This document shows, piece after piece, positions 33,350-44,921 of a stretch of 64,000 nucleotides of DNA (positions are counted from its first letter, which is position 1; each line of letters opens with the position of its first letter). Source of the DNA: Calonectria ilicicola (lineage: Eukaryota; Ascomycota; Sordariomycetes; Hypocreales; Nectriaceae); assembly GCA_020809705.1 (NCBI GenBank), contig CP085830.1, forward strand, positions 1,116,001 through 1,180,000, written 5' to 3'. The notes beneath the pieces are model-generated. The model was not told the DNA's origin. It saw only the letters and a list, made by a program, of their open reading frames with translations, and searched no databases. Both the position numbers and the translations under genes were made by a program.

Positions 33350-36047
33350 TGTAAAATAGAGTTGATGATAGCTAAGTGCCCACGTTAATGGTGGTTACAT
33401 AATGACAATAAATAACATTATAGAAACTCCAACATACGGCGAATCCGGGTACGCTGCGGTGCAGCCATCGTGCAATGTATAGGCAATATTTATATCTACA
33501 GATCTCAACGCTGCAGGCGACTCCTTTGGATCGAATGGAAAGCCTTAAGAGAGATACTAGCTACGATCCGATTGCCAAGCTAGGCATGGTGGCCAAAGTC
33601 AACGTTACATTACTCTTGTGCCCCAGATCAGGCTAATGACCCCGGCGACTCCATTGACGCACCAGCCCCTGGGCATCTCCACTTACTTGCCTTCGCCTTG
33701 TCTCTGGGTGGGCGAGATTTCGACTGCTGACCTTTGCAATTAAGAGTTCACGTGAAGTTGGATGGATGCTTTTGTGTTGTTACCGCGTGGTGTCTTGTGC
33801 AGGGACTTTTACGGATAGCGTCGTAATTGCTGGGTTCTTTTTCCGAGCTACAAGCCAAACAAGCTCGGGTTCAATCCGGCGTATTCAATATTCGGTTTGT
33901 CCATGCATGATGCATTCCAAGGCAATAGTCCTCGCTTGATTCGTGTGGTCGTATTTTTATCGTAATACGGTCGCGAGGTGAAACCAGTTGCCTCCCGGCT
34001 CAAGACACGCCCATGCATGAAAGCAACCGGATCCAACGTCAAGATGGGGCCACGCTGCTCAGGCGGCGGATCTCTCACAGGTATTTTTGGACCAATGCGG
34101 GAGGGCTAGGCTCCGTACCAAATACCGACTTCTTCCCGGGGAACAGACGCTAGAAATCTCCTTTTTTTTACGAAGAGGGTTTGCGGACGGGCCAGGTCAG
34201 CCCTTTTTCATGCATACTGCCACCTGCGAGCTGTGTCTCAGATGAAGAGTCTGGGCCCTTTTGGCTACCCATGCGGTATCCACCTAGAGTTTTCCCGCAC
34301 GTGTGCCGCCCAACCAGGCTGGTTGACAGGTCAAGGCGGTGTATTCCAGCGCGTTACCATTGGCTCTAGCGTAGTAGTCGCTGCCCGGCAGTCCCGTCGC
34401 TCTGGTATCTGTTGTTGGTCCGTGGGCAGCCCCAGCTCATGGCTCAGTTTTGGCTGTTTGAGCACGGGAATATTCGATAGAAGGCTTCTAGCTGGATTGC
34501 GCTCAGTTCTCTTGGTAGGTGCAAATTCATCCTAATTAATCGGTGTAGCTTGGCCTGCATATCAATGTCATAGCTTGAGATTTGACTGTTCATGAGTTGA
34601 ATGAGGTGGTGTGTGTGGAGTCTTGAAGTGAGGTCTTCGTGTTGGTTGCCGAGTAACAATTTTACGAGCCTTACATCCTAAAAAGTCGTAAGAGAAACAA
34701 AAACATCATAAGAAATATTTTTCGTATATCCCACGCCTATTGCGGAATACTAAAAAAAAATCTATATTGTATTTGCAGGTGTGACGCTACCACGAGGAAA
34801 AGGTGAGATTGAAAGATGACTGTATAGGGTAGCTGCGTCGGGGATCTACGAACCAAAAACCCTGCACCTGCAGCTTCGGAACCTCGGGCATTCAGTTGAT
34901 CACCGTAGTATATTAGCATTAATCTATTTTATTCTTGAGCTTCTTTTGTCCGCGCATTGATAATTTTTGTCCGCCTTGTGTGTTTATCCTCAGCTCCCTC
35001 CTCTCGCATTCGCTAAGCTCAAAACTTGTTTTTTTTTTGTGGACGCTACTCGGCTCATCGGGACCCAGAGACTCCGCTTTCCCGGCCATCGGTCACGGCT
35101 AACAAAACAACACGACATTGCTCTGCACTTATTATGATCCTCGCTGCCATCTAGATAAGAGACCCTCAATTGAGGGGTATTGCCCAAAAATGGTGTCCAT
35201 CTTGCCTTCTTGCGGATCACAATGCAAATCTCGCCCGTAACGGGGTGAGGCAGTCCAAGGGTAGACCATGCTGCGTTTGCTGTTAGAGTTAACCAATCCC
35301 GGATGTCGGTGGTGGCACAACTAAAATAATTCGGATGGTAACATCCGATGGATATCGAGATTCATTGCGGGGGGGAAAGGCTTTCTCTTCCTTCCCGAAG
35401 CCCAAGGAATCCTGTCAAGTGGGCGGGAGGAGGTCGGACGTCTCGCCTAGGCCTGTGTGTTAAGATTAAGGACCTAAAAATAAAGTTGTGAGGGCATTTT
35501 GGCATCTCTCTTTTTTACGGTTGACAGCCATCTTTTTTTTTCGTCTGTACTAAAATTATCCGGACGAGACGAGACCCACAGACTGGCAGTCTGGACGAAC
35601 CGTCTGTGCAAGGATGAGGCCCTGTGCGGTTCAATACGAGATGCATTCAGAGACTCCAATAGTGCCTTGTCCGCGAGATGGTTGGCTGGTTCCCCTGGCG
35701 GAGCTATGACCAACTCATCAGACCACTCTCGTATTCCACAGTCTGCTCCCATGCGGCCACCACCAGCCAGTCGGCCAGCTTTGACGTCACATCCGTTTCA
35801 GCCCGCCAGCGCCTAATGTTGCTCATCTGCAGGTACGAGATCTTGCAGAGTCTGGGCAGGTTGGGTTCGGGTCTGCTCGAGTATAAGACTCCAGGCCCAG
35901 ATCCGAAGAATCCGTCTCTTTCATCCCATCCATCCACCACAACAACCACCTTCGTTTACTACCTACTCAACTACCTAATACAACCTTCACATTCGTTCTT
36001 CTCAGCAACAACAACAACTACTACTTACTTAATAACTACTATTCAAA
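33350..36047. other. Intergenic with long promoter region of the wall-protein gene
   Basis: 2.7 kb without a supported gene. Open frames such as 34233-34535 and 35678-36124 show no motif and overlap leader sequence. The last 110 bases are CA-rich (CAACAAC runs), a typical unstructured leader of a strongly expressed fungal gene. Confidence 0.5.
35881..35888 (+). promoter_or_regulatory. TATA-like box of the wall-protein gene
   Basis: GTATAAGA lies 160-167 bases before the start codon at 36048 and is followed by a CA/CT-rich leader. Assignment as the core promoter is inference from position. Confidence 0.4.
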
Positions 36048-37031
36048 ATGATGGGAATCGCTACCAAGATCGCTGTCGTTGGCCTTGCCATCGGCGCCAG
36101 CGCCTCCGTCCAGCCGCCTGCTAAGGGCAACGGCACCGTCGTCTACACCACCGAGGTTGTCACTGCCCTGACCACCTACTGCCCCGAGGCCACCACTCTC
36201 ACCCACGGTGACAAGACCTACACTGTCACCAAGCCCACCACTCTCACCATCACCGACTGCCCTTGCACCGTCACCAAGCCTGTCAAGCCCACCGCTACCA
36301 GCCCTGCTCAGGATGCTTGCGCTTCCAGCTGCTACGATGCCTACAACAAGTGCCGTGGCGCCTCCGGTGCTAACATGGCTACTTGCGCTGCCAAGTACGC
36401 CGAGTGCCTGGGCTACAGCCCCTTCGGCTCTGACGGCTCGCTCGTTACTCCCACTGCTTGCTCTTCCAAGCCCGCTGCTACCACTCCCGCCAAGGTCTAC
36501 TACACCACTGAGGTCGTGACCGCCATCACCACCTACTGCCCTGAGCCCACCACCTACACCTACAACAACAAGACCATCACCGTCTCCAAGCCCACCACCC
36601 TGACCATCACCGACTGCCCCTGCACCATCAAGAAGCCCTCGCCTTCTTCCCCTGCTGCTGGCAACTGCGCTTCCGACTGCACCACCGCCTACAACACCTG
36701 CCGTGGCAAGTCTGGTGCTAACATGGCTACCTGCGCTGCCGAGTACGCTCAGTGCCTTGGCTATAGCCCCTTCGGCAACGATGGCTCCCTCGTCACCCCC
36801 TCTGCCTGCTCCCCCGGCGCCCCTGGTACCACTGCTCCCAGCAAGCCCACTGGCACCAACCCCAGCTCTGGCAACAAGATCACCACCCCCGGCTACAACG
36901 TCCCCACCAACCCTACTGCTACCTCCCCCAACTCTGCCACCACCCCCAAGAGCAGCGTTGTCGTTGGTGCTGCCTCCCAGATTGCCCCCGCTGGCCTTGC
37001 CATCGCCCTTGGTCTCGTTGCTCTTCTGTAA
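36048..37031 (+). CDS. GPI-anchored cell-wall protein with two tandem modules (SED1/CCG-6-like)
   Basis: Single-exon gene of 327 aa. Residues 1-19 are a signal peptide (KIAVVGLAIGASA). Two long modules follow, roughly residues 30-140 and 148-257. Each has a TTEVVTAxTTYCPE...TLTITDCPCT wall-protein motif as in SED1-like and clock-controlled CCG-6-like proteins. This is followed by a Cys-rich unit (CASSCYDAYNKCRG in module 1, CASDCTTAYNTCRG in module 2), then GANMATCAA, ECLGYSPFG or QCLGYSPFG, and GSLVTP. A Ser/Thr/Pro-rich stalk and a hydrophobic tail (IAPAGLAIALGLVALL) fit a GPI attachment signal. Codons end overwhelmingly in C, and no rare codons stand out, so strong expression is likely. 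It is probably a structural or stress-protective wall component. Confidence 0.85.
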   Translation: MMGIATKIAVVGLAIGASASVQPPAKGNGTVVYTTEVVTALTTYCPEATTLTHGDKTYTVTKPTTLTITDCPCTVTKPVKPTATSPAQDACASSCYDAYNKCRGASGANMATCAAKYAECLGYSPFGSDGSLVTPTACSSKPAATTPAKVYYTTEVVTAITTYCPEPTTYTYNNKTITVSKPTTLTITDCPCTIKKPSPSSPAAGNCASDCTTAYNTCRGKSGANMATCAAEYAQCLGYSPFGNDGSLVTPSACSPGAPGTTAPSKPTGTNPSSGNKITTPGYNVPTNPTATSPNSATTPKSSVVVGAASQIAPAGLAIALGLVALL

Positions 37032-38844
37032 GAGCCTGGTTTAGCACCATTGGTTTAAATTTCTCATGATGATGACAAATTTTAGACTGTTGACTTGAGG
37101 TGTCTGCCTGGGGATTTCAGCCCCGGGGCCTTGAGCCAACACCAGGCCACGGAGGGAACGTTTTACAATTCTTGGTCTATGATAAAAAAAGTATATACGT
37201 ATACTATATAGAACTTTTAGGCTTTAAATTATATCATGCTATTTCCTTCAATTTAATGACTCTTAAAACCAAACACAATAGTGCCCCCCGTGACTGTGCT
37301 CAAACCGATGAATATAATTGTTCCTTTCTTGTGACACTGCATCTACTACCCCATACAGGTAAACTTTCCTTCATCATGCATAGCAGATTTGGTGCCCGCT
37401 CGAAGAATTTGTCGAGGCTTTGCGGCATTTTTCTTGTGACGTTTCAGAACATGCCCCTACATAACCACTTTAATCTTGTGAGTGAAATAATTATTCTGCA
37501 TATATGTCACATCTTGAGGCAGTGCATTGTGCATGCAAAGGGCAAAACTCTACTCTTGGGTGTGCAAGGAATGAGTTACTGGTGGGGCGATGGCAATGCG
37601 ATATAATGGCTGTGTACCTGGACGAAGGAGTCTATCCCCTGAATTGCTGTGTCTTACATTTCGATGCACCGGACTTATTTCCGCATGTTGCCGAGAGGGC
37701 TTAATTGCAGAATACGAGTTTCTGTTATTAAAACATACGGTGGCTCGTATTCAGAAGTTCTTTGTCTTCTGTTCTTTGTTCCCAGACTTTCGATCCAAGT
37801 AGTTATATCAATTGTTCCCTCGATCACAAGAGACACAAATGCATTCGTTATATTATTGAAAGAACTGTATGTGCAAGTGAATCCGATTTATGTTGTTGAA
37901 AACGGTTTTTTCTTAGCTGACAGGTCTCATATTGAGGCTTGAAGCCACCCGAGGCTTGGCAAGCCTGGCACCAGCATTAGATACGGTAGTCTGATGTGGC
38001 TAGGTAGAGGGGAATCAAATTTTCAAGCCATGAAATTTACCGATATTAGCACGTGGAATATGGTTCGAGGAACAAAAAGATGATCGGTCCGTTACCTAAA
38101 TTCTCGTGTTAGGCGACTGATACATCTGCCGAATGTGACAATTCATCCGGTTCCGAACATCCGCTGAATTTACTGGTAAATCTGTAAGTGGGCTGAATAA
38201 TGCAATATATTCAACATCCTCTTAATTTTATTATACCGGAAAATATAGACCGCTTAGATATCAAAGTAGCTGAGTTTGTGTGATTTCATGTTGCCAACCC
38301 AGTTGGTTGTTCGGGGAGACTTTTGGCGCCAACTAAACTCGTAAGACTAGAATAGATCACTAGAATTCTACTGGGCTATGAAGCAAGTGTTTTACTTGCA
38401 TAGGCATTGCAACTTTCTGTTAAAAATCGCCTTTTCTAAACGGCCTGGCTTGCCTCAGCGAGCGCCAAGTTAGGATCCTTGGCATTCTGTACCCGCATTT
38501 CTGCTATCCCTATTAGAGAAAGATTAAGTAAGGTATAATTGAATTGATCTTTTCAGATTTTTGCCTGACGGAAACCTGTCTATCGCGTGCTAAGTGGTAA
38601 GACGAGACATCAAGAGCAACTAGCATTGTCACTGTCGCATCTCAACCATGGACCCGCACAAAATGCAGGGATCGGCGATTGCAAGCAACTTTTGATCCCG
38701 TGCATTTTCTATGGCGAGAGAGACCAGACCCTTATCGGGCTGTCATTTTTGGCCCGCCCCTCACCTGACCTTCTCCTTCATCCACTGTAGGTGACTGAGA
38801 ACAATCGATGTCCCCAACAAGAGGGTGAGATTTGAGTCAATGCA
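37032..38844. other. Intergenic
   Basis: 1.8 kb without a supported gene. The longest frame, 37100-37606, does not begin with ATG, has no motif and starts just after the wall-protein stop, so it is probably 3' UTR and spacer. Confidence 0.5.
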
Positions 38845-40939
38845 ATGGATAAACCCAAGAGACAACGCCTCAATAGAACAAGCATCACCAGAAGCCGCAC
38901 GGGATGCTACACCTGCCGATCCCGTCGCAAGAAGGTCAGTGTATCCACAGGCTTTGAGAGGGCGCCCCCCGCGGATACCGCGGGACCGGCTCCAATTATG
39001 CGTGGTCTGGACTTAGACTGACTTGCATGTGCAGTGCGATGAGGCCAAGCCCTCTTGCCAACAATGTTTGCGGGTCGGGTTGCAGTGCGAGGCCTATGAA
39101 GGCCCGCGCATCTCCTTCATGGATACAACAGCCCAGGTTGCCAAGCGGTCGCAAATGATTGAGGCGAGAAAATGGGATGCGATCCGCGAGAAAGATCGCG
39201 CCCAAGAGTTAAAGAGGAAAAGACCCATGTCGCCTTCTACTAATGATCGCCCAGAAGAGGCTTTTACCGGCTCTTCCCATAGCCTATCGCCTATGTTGGC
39301 GCAGGAACCCTCTCAAAGCGGTGGGCAAGTTGCATCGAATGACGCCCTTGGGGAGTTCAGAAGCCCCGCCAACAACTTTGAACTGGCCTTATCTGAAACC
39401 CTTGACATTAGTATTGATGAAGGTTGGCCTGATCTTGACCAGTCTAATTTGAATGTCGCGTCGCCTAGTCTATTGCTGTCTTTGTCGCCTTTAGACAGCA
39501 CTTGCCAATTGCCTCTCATCCCATCGAATTGGAGCCATTTTAGTCGCGACGATGAGTATCTGTCGTATTTCCACACCTCTGCATCGGGGTCTGTCCACTC
39601 GTCACTAGCGGAAAATGCTTCCGCTCTATCCACAGTTCCTGGACTCAAAAATGCAATGCTCGCCATAAGTGCCTCGGAACTTGCTTACGCAGCAAGCATC
39701 ATTGACTTGGGCGATAATGAAGCTGTCAGCTTGCTCAGTAAGGATCATCTAAAAGTCGCATTTGAGTACTATGATGCAACCATCCAAGCGCTCTCGAAGC
39801 CCGTAACTGAAGTTAGTTCCGAGCTCACTGAAAGGTTGACGGCAATAATACTATGCACAATTTTTGAATGCCGGATGGGGTCTCCCAGAGGCTTCATCTC
39901 CCATATGGTTGGTGCCGACACGCTCGTGCTTAACCAGCACGCCAAGATCTCACAAACTACTTCTGGTAGGAAAGTTCTTGGCGTCTGGAGCCATTTGAGG
40001 GCTCTTTTAAAACTGAATCGCCTTCCATTCCGGCCAGCGGAGGAGGAACGCATCACACGTAGGTCGCGGCTATGCCATAGTCTTGAACAAGTTTATTGCG
40101 ATGGAAGAAGTGGCGCCATACAGGCCATGCTTTCAAATGCATATACTCTCCGCCGTCGCATTGTAATGCAAAGCCACATGGGCTGTGAAGACGCTCTATT
40201 ATGGTATACCCTCAAATCCGGCGATAACTATCTGATGGAAGAAGAAATTCGAGACGATATGAACGAACTTGACATCAACCAGATCAACCGCCTACTGCGA
40301 CAACAACAAAAAGAACTTGATGAGTGGCACGAAAACCTAGACCTCGTCGATTTGCCACGTGAAAAGGCTACGAGTGCTACGATCAATGGCGCGTCGCTCT
40401 CTAATCAATCCATCATTGTTCGCGCCTTTCATTTTGATACGACAAGAAGTGCAATTCAATATCTTTCATATGCTTTGGCCCAGCTTCTTTGTTTTGAAGA
40501 ACCATTGAGTCATCGCCAGAATCACCATGGTAATTGTCCAATCTATGAGTGGACACACATGGCACTTCGCATCATTCAGAGCATTGACCTCACGATCCTC
40601 AACCCTGGAAACCTGAGCATCAACTTTTGCATGGTTATTTATATTCTGATTAGCTGTAACCCGTCTCTTGAGTTGATTAACTATCTGCTGAAAGAGTATT
40701 TTCCGCAGCTCAAGATTGGGGGTTGCAAAGGAATGCTCCTGGCGGAAATAGATGCCGCAAGTCGACTATTATTACTCTACGAAAATGAGCTTTTAGCGGA
40801 CCGCACACCTTCCATGGTCACTATTTTTCACAGCAAAGATAAGAACTTGATAATGTTGGACGAGAAAGAGCCATTGAAAGCCGCTGTTCACGGAATGACA
40901 GCAGATGGAATGTACTCAAATTGTGTAGTTGTGCCGTAG
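38845..40939 (+). CDS. Zn2Cys6 fungal transcription factor
   Basis: Two exons, 38845-38934 and 39035-40939, giving 664 aa. The intron (donor GTCAGT, acceptor GTGCAG) splits the zinc cluster in phase 0 between RSRRKK and CDEAKPSC, a common place for this family. The cluster is C21-x2-C24-x6-C31-x6-C38-x2-C41-x6-C48, preceded by basic residues. A Ser/Pro-rich linker follows, and the C-terminal 450 aa resemble the fungal-specific transcription factor domain type 2 (helices such as NAMLAISASELAYAASI and LTAIILCTIFECRMGSPRGF). DNA target and regulated pathway are unknown. Its immediate neighbours (a wall protein at 36-37 kb and the kinase pseudogene) do not suggest a cluster. Confidence 0.9.
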
Positions 40940-41239
40940 CCCCTCACAAAATCGACTTGACTTTTGGTACGCACAGCGTTGATGTCCTCATTAAAAGCCC
41001 AGTAAAACCGTGCAAACAGAACTGTTTCTTTGGCAATCAAAATATATACAACTAGGGCGATTTGATCTCGTACTGATACCATCAAATTTTGGATTTAATA
41101 TCTCAGAATACAATTTTAGGCTGAAAATTTATAATTTCAAATTTGGGGTTGAAAATAGAAACCTCAACAGCATAAAAAATGCTGATCTCCCTTTCGAGTG
41201 AGCATGTTCAGCCGCAGTGTTCTTGTATTTTTGCATTGG
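40940..41239. other. Convergent intergenic spacer
   Basis: 300 AT-rich bases between two convergent 3' ends. The stretch near 41080-41160 has imperfect repeats of AATTT. No gene seen. Confidence 0.5.
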
Positions 41240-43072
41240 CTACGGCCCGGTAAATTGTGCTCTCTTGTCCCAAGCCCGTTCGTCAAGCTTATACTTATTG
41301 TCCACTTTGGCTCGTCTTGAAATCTCCCCTAAGAGAATCGAGACTTCCCGTGAATCTGCTCGAACACGAGACTCTGAGTGATCACCATCGGATGTGGATT
41401 TAGAAACCCGAGTTTGTAAAATTTCAGTCTTATTCTCGTCACCTTCATGGGCAAGGATGGAGCTTTTCGAATTATCCGCTGTGTCGGTATTACTTGTGTC
41501 GTAGCTTTTGTGGCGTGCTGTTTGATGTAAGTCAATTACTAGGAGTCTTTTCTCAGTTACGTTAAGGACATCCCGGAGAGCCCCGCCTGGGTGGCACCGT
41601 TTGTCTTTCTTCATATGTTCCAGCCATTTAACAACTATGGGGTTATGATCGATATAGGAACCATAAGACGTGAAGAATGGGGTGAATGACCCAATGAAAC
41701 GATCGAGCTCGTCAAAGCCGTAGAGCAGCCATATGAGACATTCCATGACAATGCATCCGAATGACCATGTATCGTATCGGCGAGAGAGTGGCTTTTCGGG
41801 CGAGGCGAATGCCTCGGGTGGCTCGTATCTTATGGTGCCAAATGATGTTTGAGTGCGTTGTTCACGAAACTGGGTCTGTTGTTCATGCACCTTGGAAAGG
41901 CCCATATCCGAGATCAACAGTTTGCCTAGCTCTGCTCCATTCCTGTAGCGTAAAATATTTTCCGGCTTTATATCTCCATGACGGCAATTAATTTCATGCA
42001 ATTTGTGTAATGCCACCGAAAGACTATGAAGCTGGTCTAACATCCAGGGGAGTAACTGGTTGATGTTTCGTCCTCCAGGGTTATTCAAATATTTCCATGT
42101 CTCTCTCAGGTTTCCTCCATCAGCCTAGGGAAATATAAATGTGAGGCGTTTAGCTTTCGTATAGGCTGCAAGAGGTATCATCAGATTTGGACTGTTTAAA
42201 TTACCAAGAGTCTTCCACAACTCAAGCTCGTGTTGGTTTCCCATAGCTTCAGGCTGGATTTGCTTGATGGCAAAGGTTGGGGTTTCTCCATTTTTCTTTT
42301 GTATTATGTCAGTATTGGATTTAAATATGGACTAGAAGAGATTTACCACTGGTGTCAGCTGCTGATGGGCTGGATGGATAGTGACTTGTCGAACGGTGCT
42401 GAAAAGCCCTCGCCTTACGTTGACTTGGTCAACCCAAGTGAAAGGCAAAGGAATTTTGTCGTCAAATACGTAATCTAAATTATTAATAAAGAATACCGGG
42501 GCCAAAAAGGTCCATTGAATGTGCAGGAAAAGATCAATCTCGCGAATCATCCAAGAGTTAAAGACTTTCCATGGTTTTGGGATTTTAGTGTCTGGATGTT
42601 CAGATACGACGACTTCACCGCGAGTTAATTTCACTGGAAGATGATGATCAGTGAATCCTTCCTTGACAAGACTGAAAATGGATTGGGCTTTATCGAGAAT
42701 GACAAGAATGCCAAAGACCTTGGGAGCTTTTGATGTGATAAGTTCCAATGAAACTTCAGAGTCGACGCCATCTTGATTGTGCAACACAGCTTTCATATTG
42801 CTTTCTGTCAATAATCTATTCGTCGAGTCGATCGGAACGAAATTCTTGTCGTCAAAGGCACTTCTTCCTTGGCTATTTCGTACCTGTCTCTCTAGATGAG
42901 AAGCTGTGTTATATTGAGGCGGGATTTTGTCGTAATCCTTGAATTCGCTACCAAGCTTCTTTGTTCTGATTTCGATTAGAAGCTTCTGGGTTTCATCATT
43001 GACCTCGTAAATATCTTCAGTTAAAGTCTGATGAAGGCCGTTATCCAACATGGGCGTGTCCTGAAATGTCAT
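41240..43072 (-). pseudogene. Protein kinase domain with in-frame TAG; probably the 3' half of the C2H2 gene
   Basis: Two exons, 43072-42347 and 42295-41240; the 51-nt intron has donor GTAAAT, branch CTGAC and acceptor AAAG, phase 0. Numbering from the ATG at 43072, the kinase fold is clear: TFAIK (Lys 253), a LADGG-like hinge region, CRHGDIKPENIL (catalytic Asp near 350), SDMG instead of DFG, and IRYEPPEA, then RRYDTWSFGCIVMECLIW. A TAG at 42125-42127 replaces residue 299, in IFP-stop-ADGGNL, where related fungal kinases tend to have Trp (TGG). Splicing this TAG away as an acceptor shifts the frame. A protein stopping there lacks the catalytic core. HGD instead of HRD makes it a non-RD kinase. 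Confidence 0.75.
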
Positions 43073-43156
43073 AGGAGCAAAGGTAGTCTTGTCTGAATCA
43101 GCTTGAAGTCTTGTTAAGCCTAGTGACTCATGACTTCCGATATCCTCATCATCGAT

Positions 43157-44425
43157 TCATGGAAGGCGCTGTTGTAACCAATGCTGAGATAAGTATGCGA
43201 GTGATAGAAGGTGCTCCCCGATGTGTTTGAGGAGATGTGATTTTTTGGACGGATCCAAATCGTCGTCGAATTGACCAAACTCCTCTGGAACCCTTTCAAA
43301 AAACGGGCAGACATGACGTTCTCTGGGCTCCAGATCGTTGTTGCGACGAAATAAACTAGATAGCTGTAGGTCGGTAGGACGGCCTTTGCGAGGGTGAAGA
43401 TCACCATTGAGCATATGGTCCTCGAAGTCTTGCGGATCCGTAAACTTTTCCTTCCAGGGATGCTCAATATCGCAGAACCATGTTCTTGTATGGATCCAGC
43501 TACTCCATTCTTTCGAATGAGTACTGTTCATATGGTCTATCCAGCTTTCGAAGGTATAAAAATATAGGTTTCTCGATAAGCATTCCTCTGATATGCAAAC
43601 ATAAGGCTGCACATGATAGTCCATATGATACCTGATTGTTGTTAGCACTAGATATATTAGATACTTGATAAATGAGGCGTAATACTTGTTATTTCCGTCG
43701 GCGTGTTCCTGCATGGACGCATCGCAAAATTCACAGGAGCCCTCCTGTAGCTCCCCTTTTCCCTTGACGGCGAGCCTTAGTGATTTGAGGCGTCGATTAC
43801 GTAGGATCATCGACCTAGCTACCTGTTCTAAAAGGGTGCGCCGTGCTTCTTTGAATTTTTGCTGCAGAAATTTGATAATATTCTGCTCAAACTCAATGTT
43901 TTCTGACTCGAAACTTTCGAAATTGGTCATCACTCTTTGATTGAGCCCATGAGATTGATGACTGTCGTCTAGCAGTCGATTCAGCGCCGCGGTCGCTTGA
44001 TGCAAGGCTCTGATCTGTGATTCATCATCTGTATCCTCGCCGAGATTAATATTTGGTATCTTCGCAATAACTGATCAAATATTAGCCAGACTAATTGCGT
44101 CGCGGAAGAATTCAATCTTACACCGTTGAAGTATAACCTTGATCAAAAACAACTGCCCAAAAATCGCCATTCTTGCCTTGAAGTCATCTCTTAGTCGTAC
44201 GTCCAATCCAGCCCCATCTGCAGTGGAAGCGCTAAAACGTGAAGACCAAAGCGAGAATTCAACATGTGACGACTTGATTTTATTTAGATAAGCCTGTAGT
44301 GTATCTGGTGTGGGATTTGACTTCTCGGATTTTGGATGAATTTCGATCATGAGCATATTGATCACATCGTTGAACAATTTGAGACAAGTATCAGCTGTCT
44401 CACTGACTATTGTTGCCGATTCCAT
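43157..44425 (-). CDS. C2H2-type protein with N-terminal fungal helical domain (5' half of a C2H2-kinase gene)
   Basis: Three exons: 44425-44122, 44070-43686 and 43631-43157, giving 387 aa. Introns have donors GTAAGA and GTATTA, branch sites GGCTAAT and GCTAACA, and acceptors ATCAG. The start is the ATG at 44425; seven upstream codons begin with TTG. The N-terminal ~150 aa are helical. The Cys/His units include CEFC, a CISEEC...HMNSTH finger, WFCDIEH...H, and HVCPFF...LLKHIGEHLLSLA, the pattern of fungal acuF-like C2H2 proteins, though the usual second Cys in the last CPxC is Phe. The TGA at 43157-43159 is followed by 28 open codons in the same frame that lead into the kinase ATG. So this is either a separate gene or the first part of a broken fusion. 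Partners and role are unknown. Confidence 0.72.
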
Positions 44426-44921
44426 TGCAAGGGAAGCCAAGATCAATGGCTAGGGTTCGGTAATGTCGGGTGTAATAGGGTTGAGATGACAGAAGGTGGT
44501 GTAGGGATTCTTGGATTACCAACAAGAATCAAGTTTGGTTGGGGGGCTGGGTTCGTGAAAAGGAAGGGAGGGGGGAAGCACCACATTGGAACACAAAGGT
44601 TTTACATCAGTGAACACATGACAGGTCAAGCCCGTGTTCACCGAACTTATTTTCGTTCTAAAATACACTTGTTTTCGCTAGCACTTACGAGGCACCTGGA
44701 TTTAGGGCTGGTCCCAAAATCAGCACTGCATAGTCTACAGTTGAGTGAACGGTCACCTGCAAATGATGCTATCTTCACGAAAAAATTCATCAAGTAGATC
44801 TCATTTAGATTGCTAGTAGATGGGTTATGTACCGTAAGATCTTCTTTGTTTCAATGAAGAAAAAAGCCAAAATCATGGCATGCTATCTTTCTTATTACAC
44901 TAGATACTATGAATCCTACAT
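44426..44921. other. Intergenic, promoter of the C2H2 gene
   Basis: About 500 bases. An open frame at 44336-44797 on the plus strand overlaps exon 1 of the reverse gene and has no motif. Nothing else seen. Confidence 0.5.

Noticed and set aside
34233..34535. 100-codon open frame
   Set aside because: Composition and position give no sign of coding; no domain or splice context.
37100..37606. 168-codon open frame after the wall-protein gene
   Set aside because: No ATG at its start, no motif, and it lies in the probable 3' UTR.
42125..42202. Intron ending at the kinase TAG
   Set aside because: The only nearby donor (GTAATT at 42202) gives a shifted frame with an immediate TGA, and the supposed intron translates as good kinase sequence.
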